Source of the DNA: an uncultured Oxalobacteraceae bacterium
GTDB lineage: Bacteria; Pseudomonadota; Gammaproteobacteria; Burkholderiales; Burkholderiaceae
Reading direction: 5' to 3'
DNA length: 11,480 nt
Assembly: GCA_946480015.1 (NCBI GenBank)
Contig: CAMLIL010000138.1
Span: 1-11,480 of the forward strand
The translations under genes were made by a program, and so were the position numbers. The notes under the pieces are model-generated. The model ran no database searches, was not told where the DNA came from, and worked only from the letters and a program-made list of their open reading frames with translations. Position 1 is the first letter of the stretch. Each line of letters begins with the position of its first letter. Shown here in pieces: positions 8,219 through 11,480 of this stretch.

Positions 8219-8447
8219 ATGCCCCCAGCCCCAGTCACCCGCCTGATCGCGCCGCGCCGAACAGGCACTGCTGGCCGCACGCGCCGAAGCCCGGGTCTCG
8301 TGGGTCGACGTCGCCGCCGACAGCGGCTATGCCGACCAGGCCCACCTGTCGCGCGAAACGCGCGCCATCACCGGCCTGTCGCCGACCGAACTGAAACACG
8401 CGATGGAGCATGACGAGAGCTACTGGATGTATCGCATCTGGCGCTGA
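8219..8447 (+). pseudogene. AraC-family regulator remnant (second helix-turn-helix only, frame broken)
   Basis: AAGGAG and an ATG at 8219 open a frame that runs out as an Arg-rich, meaningless 64-codon peptide. The frame one base further on (codons at 8247-8444, stop TGA 8445-8447) reads as the C-terminal half of an AraC DNA-binding domain: WVDVAADSGYADQAHLSRE is the second helix-turn-helix, TGLSPTELK the conserved tail motif, and ESYWMYRIWR a C-terminus seen in some AraC regulators. This frame has a stop at 8244-8246 and no plausible start of its own. Joining the ATG frame to it near 8258 by skipping one base would give about 76 residues, still lacking the effector domain and the first helix-turn-helix (full members have about 250-300 residues). 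The gene is thus both truncated and frame-disrupted. It lies divergent to the P450 gene, a common place for a regulator of that gene. Confidence 0.75.
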
Positions 8448-8469
8448 CGTCACCCACTATGGAAGCCAC

Positions 8470-9165
8470 ATGACCCCGCGCACCCTGTCCGCCCTGATGC
8501 TGGCGGCGCTGTTCGGCAGCGCCGCCGCCGCCGACCGCCCCGCCGTCCTGCCCGACACCATCGAGCAGCGCCTGGCCGCCTGCATTTCGTGCCACGCCAG
8601 GACCGACGTGGACGATGCCTTCTTCCCGCGCATCTCCGGCAAACCGGCCGGCTACCTGTATAACCAGCTGCTGAACTTTCGCGAAGGGCGCCGCCAGTTT
8701 CCCATGATGACCTACATGGTCGACCGCCTGCCTGACGCCTACCTGAAAGAAATCGCCGGGTACTTCTCGTCGCAACACCTGGCGCCGCTGGCGCGCAAAC
8801 CCGTGGACGCCACTCACGCCGTGCTCGAACGCGGACGCCAGCTCGTCATGCAGGGCGACGCCGCGCGCAAGGTCCCCGCCTGCGTCGCCTGCCACGGCGA
8901 CAAGCTGACCGGCGTGGCGCCCGCCATCCCTGGCCTGGCCGGCCTGCCGCGCGACTACATGAACGCCCAGCTGGGCGCGTGGCGCAACAAGACCCGCCAC
9001 GCCAGCGCCCCGGACTGCATGGGCGAGATCGCCGCCCGCCTGTCGCTGTCCGACGTCACCGCCATCAGCGGCTGGATCGCCAGCCAGCCGGTTTCCCCGG
9101 ACGCCCGCCCCGCCACGGCGGTCGCCCTCCCGCTCCCACTCCCATGCGGCAGCGTGCCCCACTAG
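8470..9165 (+). CDS. Exported di-haem cytochrome c (c4-like)
   Basis: The 231-residue product is an exported electron-transfer protein with two covalently bound haems. A signal peptide is visible (TLSALMLAALFGSAAAADRPA; cleavage probably after about residue 20). Two cytochrome c domains follow, with CISCH (Cys38, Cys41, His42) and CVACH (Cys138, Cys141, His142). Candidate distal methionines are Met79/Met80 (QFPMMTYM) and Met184 (CMGEIAARLS), the arrangement of cytochrome c4 proteins, which sit in the periplasm or on the membrane and pass electrons towards terminal oxidases. The ATG at 8470 is chosen over the in-frame 8410 because the latter would put 20 residues before the signal peptide; GGAA lies 5 nt upstream. 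It ends 4 nt before the next cytochrome gene, so the two form an operon. The C-terminus is unusually Pro/Leu/Ala-rich. Confidence 0.9.
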   Translation: MTPRTLSALMLAALFGSAAAADRPAVLPDTIEQRLAACISCHARTDVDDAFFPRISGKPAGYLYNQLLNFREGRRQFPMMTYMVDRLPDAYLKEIAGYFSSQHLAPLARKPVDATHAVLERGRQLVMQGDAARKVPACVACHGDKLTGVAPAIPGLAGLPRDYMNAQLGAWRNKTRHASAPDCMGEIAARLSLSDVTAISGWIASQPVSPDARPATAVALPLPLPCGSVPH

Positions 9166-9169
9166 AGCC

Positions 9170-10441
9170 ATGAAACGCCTCCCGCTCATCGTCCTTGCCC
9201 TCGTGATCATCGCCGCCGTGGCCATCGGCCTGTCCTGGCCGCGCGCGCAAATGGTCGCCGCCAGCTCGCCCGCGGCCTATGCCGGCACGCCGGAAAACAT
9301 CGCGCGCGGCGCCTATCTCGCCACGGCCGGCGACTGCATCGCCTGCCACACCACGCGCGGCGGCGCCGACTACGCCGGCGGACGCGCGCTCGACACCCCG
9401 TTCGGACGCCTGATCGCGCCCAACATCACCTCGGACCGCGACAGCGGCATCGGCGCATGGACTGCCGACCAGTTCTGGAACGCGCTGCACAACGGCGTGG
9501 GCCGCGATGGCCGCCTGCTGTATCCGGCGTTCCCGTACACGAACTACACCAAAATCACGCGCGACGATGCCGACGCCCTGTTCGCCTTCATGCAAAGCAT
9601 CCCGCCCCAACAAACCCGGCGCCAGCCGCATGAACTGCGCTTTCCCTACAACCAGCAGATCGCCCTGGCCGCGTGGCGCGTGCTGTACTTCAAGCCGGGC
9701 GTGTACAGTGCCGCCAACGGCCAGAACGCCGACTGGAATCGCGGCGCGTATCTGGTCGAAGGGCTGGGCCACTGCGCGGCTTGCCACGCCGGGCGCAATT
9801 CGCTGGGCGCGGCCGACGACAAGCTCTCGGGCGGGCTGATTCAAACGCTGGGCTGGTATGCGCCTTCGCTCACCTCCGATGCCGAAGCCGGCCTGGGCTC
9901 GTGGGAAGTGCCGCACATCGCGCAGCTGCTCAAGAGCGGCATCTCGCCGCGCGCCACCGTGTTCGGGCCGATGGCCGAAGTCGTGCAGCGCAGCCTGCAG
10001 CACCTGTCGGACCAGGATGTGAATGCGATGGCGGTGTATCTGAAGTCGCTGCCAGCCACGCCGGCCGAGACGCCCGAGCCGGTCAGTGGGCCGCAATTCG
10101 ACCAGGTCGTCGCGCAGGGTAAGAGGCTATACGAGACGCAGTGCATCGACTGCCATGGCAGCGACGGCAAAGGGCTGCCGCCGCACTACCCGCCGCTGGC
10201 GGGCAACCGCGCGCTGACCATGGTCTCGGCGGTCAATCCAATCCGGATCGTGTTAAATGGCGGGTTCGCACCAGGGACGGCCGGCAATCCGCGGCCCTAC
10301 GGCATGCCTCCCTACAGCCACCTGCTGGACGACTACGAAGTGGCGGCCCTGGTAAGCTACCTGCGCAACAGCTGGGGGAACAAGGCGCCACCGGTGACGG
10401 CCAATGAGGTGAACAAGTATCGCAGCGTGCCGCTCGACTAG
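9170..10441 (+). CDS. Membrane-anchored tri-haem cytochrome c (alcohol/gluconate dehydrogenase subunit type)
   Basis: The 423-residue product resembles the cytochrome subunits that carry electrons from periplasmic alcohol, gluconate or aldehyde dehydrogenases to the quinone pool or oxidases. A hydrophobic segment at residues 4-22 is a signal or uncleaved anchor. Three cytochrome c domains carry CIACH (56-60), CAACH (202-206) and CIDCH (325-329). Typical subunit signatures include GAYLATAGDCIACH, TPFGRLIAPNITSD, RGAYLVEGLGHCAACH and the third-domain YGMPPYSHLLDDYEVAALVSYLR. Distal Met candidates are Met268 (FGPMAEV) and Met379 (YGMPPY); the first domain has YPAFPYTNY where some relatives have Met. 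The ATG lies 4 nt after the upstream cytochrome stop. No catalytic dehydrogenase gene is next to it, so its electron donor is unknown. Its stop overlaps that of the converging PilT-like gene. Confidence 0.9.
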   Translation: MKRLPLIVLALVIIAAVAIGLSWPRAQMVAASSPAAYAGTPENIARGAYLATAGDCIACHTTRGGADYAGGRALDTPFGRLIAPNITSDRDSGIGAWTADQFWNALHNGVGRDGRLLYPAFPYTNYTKITRDDADALFAFMQSIPPQQTRRQPHELRFPYNQQIALAAWRVLYFKPGVYSAANGQNADWNRGAYLVEGLGHCAACHAGRNSLGAADDKLSGGLIQTLGWYAPSLTSDAEAGLGSWEVPHIAQLLKSGISPRATVFGPMAEVVQRSLQHLSDQDVNAMAVYLKSLPATPAETPEPVSGPQFDQVVAQGKRLYETQCIDCHGSDGKGLPPHYPPLAGNRALTMVSAVNPIRIVLNGGFAPGTAGNPRPYGMPPYSHLLDDYEVAALVSYLRNSWGNKAPPVTANEVNKYRSVPLD

Positions 10442-11480
10442 CTCGTTTCCGCGTCCAGCATCGCCGAATAGCACGCATCGGCGAACCCGATCCGGTCCGT
10501 GGTCGCGTTGCGCGCGTCGGTCATGCTGATCTTCTTCTCACGCAGCAGATTGATGAGCGCACTGTTCATCGAATGGCAGCCCGCGTTGAACTTGCCGGTT
10601 CCGCCATCCATCAGGGTACGGACCTCGCCCAGCCGGCCCGACTCGATCATCCGCACCACTTCCGGATTGGCGGTCAGGCATTCGGTCGCCAGGTAATAGC
10701 GCTCGCCTTCCAGGGACGGCAGCAAAGCCTGGCACAGCACCCCGCGCAGCGCATTGGCCAGCGCCTGCGACTGCGCTTCGCTATTGCCCAGCAGGCGCGC
10801 CATCTTCTGCAAGCCCAGTTCGGTCGAACGCGCATGCAGCGAAGCGAGCACCAGCGGCCCGGATTCGGCCAGCGCCAGCGCCTCCTGCGCCGTCTGGGCG
10901 TCGCGGATCTCGCCGATCACGATCACGTCCGGGCGCTCGCGCAGCGCGTCGAGCGCGCCCAGATAGTAGCTCTCGACGTCGCCATCGAAGCCCACCTCGC
11001 GCTGGGTGATGATGCATTTGCGCTGCGGGATCAGCGTCTCGACCGGGTCTTCAATCGTGATGATGTGTCCCGAACGGGTCTTGTTGATCTCGTCGAGCAT
11101 CGACGCGATCGTGGTCGATTTACCCTGGCAGGTGTCGCCGATGATCAGCACCAGCCCGCTGGTGAGCCTGGCGAAATCCTGCTCGGCCGCGCGCAGCCCC
11201 AGCGTGTCCAGCGCCAGCGGCTCCTTGGGAAAGCGCCGCACCACGCAGCCCAGGCGCTTCTTGCCCTGGAAGGAAAAGCAGTTGGCGCGGATGCGCGCCG
11301 TGTGCAGATCGATCGAGCGGTCGAAGGCGCGGTCGGCAATGCGCACCGACCAGTTCGGCTCGATCACCTCGAAAAACTCTTCCAGTTCTTCCTTCGTAAT
11401 CGGCGAATCCGTCACCGCCACCAGCCCCTTCGGCTGGCGCAGCATCAGCGGACTGTTCTGATGAATGATGATGTCGCTGA
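10438..11480 (-). CDS. PilT-like type II/IV secretion-pilus ATPase (5' end outside window)
   Basis: The visible 347 residues belong to the PilT/VirB11-like hexameric ATPase family, which powers pilus retraction, secretion or DNA transfer at the inner membrane. The frame stays open to the window edge, with SDIIIHQNSPLMLRQPKG matching the family's N-terminal SDLHLSxGxPPMxR element, so the ATG at 11445 is internal. Motifs seen: Walker A GDTCQGKS (11139-11116, in place of the PilT GPTGSGKS), an Asp box ITIEDPVE, a Walker B-like DVIVIGEIRD with its catalytic Glu, and a His box LASLHAR. The PilT retraction motif AIRNLIRE is degenerate (about EVVRMIES). It is therefore probably a PilT/PilU or DotB/TraJ-like paralogue rather than canonical PilT. 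No pilus genes are in view. Its stop overlaps that of the tri-haem cytochrome by 4 nt. Confidence 0.88.
   Translation of the reverse strand, partial: SDIIIHQNSPLMLRQPKGLVAVTDSPITKEELEEFFEVIEPNWSVRIADRAFDRSIDLHTARIRANCFSFQGKKRLGCVVRRFPKEPLALDTLGLRAAEQDFARLTSGLVLIIGDTCQGKSTTIASMLDEINKTRSGHIITIEDPVETLIPQRKCIITQREVGFDGDVESYYLGALDALRERPDVIVIGEIRDAQTAQEALALAESGPLVLASLHARSTELGLQKMARLLGNSEAQSQALANALRGVLCQALLPSLEGERYYLATECLTANPEVVRMIESGRLGEVRTLMDGGTGKFNAGCHSMNSALINLLREKKISMTDARNATTDRIGFADACYSAMLDAETS

Noticed and set aside
6964..8280. 438-codon minus-strand open frame overlapping the P450 gene
   Set aside because: Ala/Gly/Arg-rich shadow frame; the P450 frame carries all the catalytic motifs.
8219..8413. 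Arg-rich 64-codon peptide as a real gene
   Set aside because: Despite a good ribosome-binding site, the AraC helix-turn-helix in the adjacent frame explains the conserved sequence better.

Overview
The window reads as chromosomal DNA of a high-GC betaproteobacterium, most likely Oxalobacteraceae (the Massilia/Duganella/Janthinobacterium group). This is inferred from the strongly GC-biased codon use, a housekeeping sigma factor with a long Ala/Lys-rich N-terminal extension and an acidic insert, and the mix of neighbours. No database search was possible, so the placement is a judgement. Most genes are recognisable families. The window shows no insertion sequence, integrase, CRISPR array, rRNA or tRNA.

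Layout, left to right. (1) 2-517 (+): the C-terminal end of phosphoenolpyruvate carboxylase, followed by a clear intrinsic terminator. (2) 662-2053 (+): a membrane-bound PAS-containing histidine kinase of the NarX/DegS (HisKA_3) type without an adjacent response regulator. (3) 2054-2600: a gene-poor, lower-GC gap. It begins with a possible small RNA ending in a very strong terminator (2175-2209) and holds several inverted repeats. (4) 2601-5069 (-): rpoD, the primary sigma factor. (5) 5070-5570: the rpoD upstream region, with a 16-bp perfect palindrome, a possible heat-shock-type promoter, a minus-strand intrinsic terminator with no gene in front of it, and a strikingly AT-rich stretch full of imperfect palindromes. 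(6) 5571-6690 (+): a two-gene RNA-metabolism unit, a ProQ/FinO-domain RNA chaperone followed 7 nt later by a stand-alone DEDDy 3'-5' exonuclease domain. (7) 6687-8096 (-): a cytochrome P450. (8) 8100-8220: a divergent promoter region with an 11-bp inverted repeat over the P450 -35 box. (9) 8219-8447 (+): a broken AraC-family regulator of which only the second helix-turn-helix survives, out of frame with its own start codon. (10) 8470-10441 (+): two exported c-type cytochromes, a di-haem c4-like protein and a tri-haem protein of the alcohol/gluconate dehydrogenase cytochrome subunit type. (11) 10438-11480 (-): the 5'-incomplete gene of a PilT-like secretion/retraction ATPase with altered signature motifs.

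How the parts relate. Only two groups look like functional units: the chaperone-exonuclease pair (RNA binding plus RNA 3'-end trimming) and the cytochrome pair (electron transfer in the periplasm or at the membrane, with no dehydrogenase in view). The P450 and the wrecked AraC gene are divergent neighbours, which suggests that a local regulator was lost. The two tail-to-tail junctions (6687-6690 and 10438-10441) are built the same way: the palindrome CTAG supplies the stop codon of both converging genes. The most unusual material lies between genes: the possible small RNA at 2121-2209, the orphan minus-strand terminator and AT-rich palindromes upstream of rpoD, and the AraC remnant. I did not find a convincing new multi-gene system.
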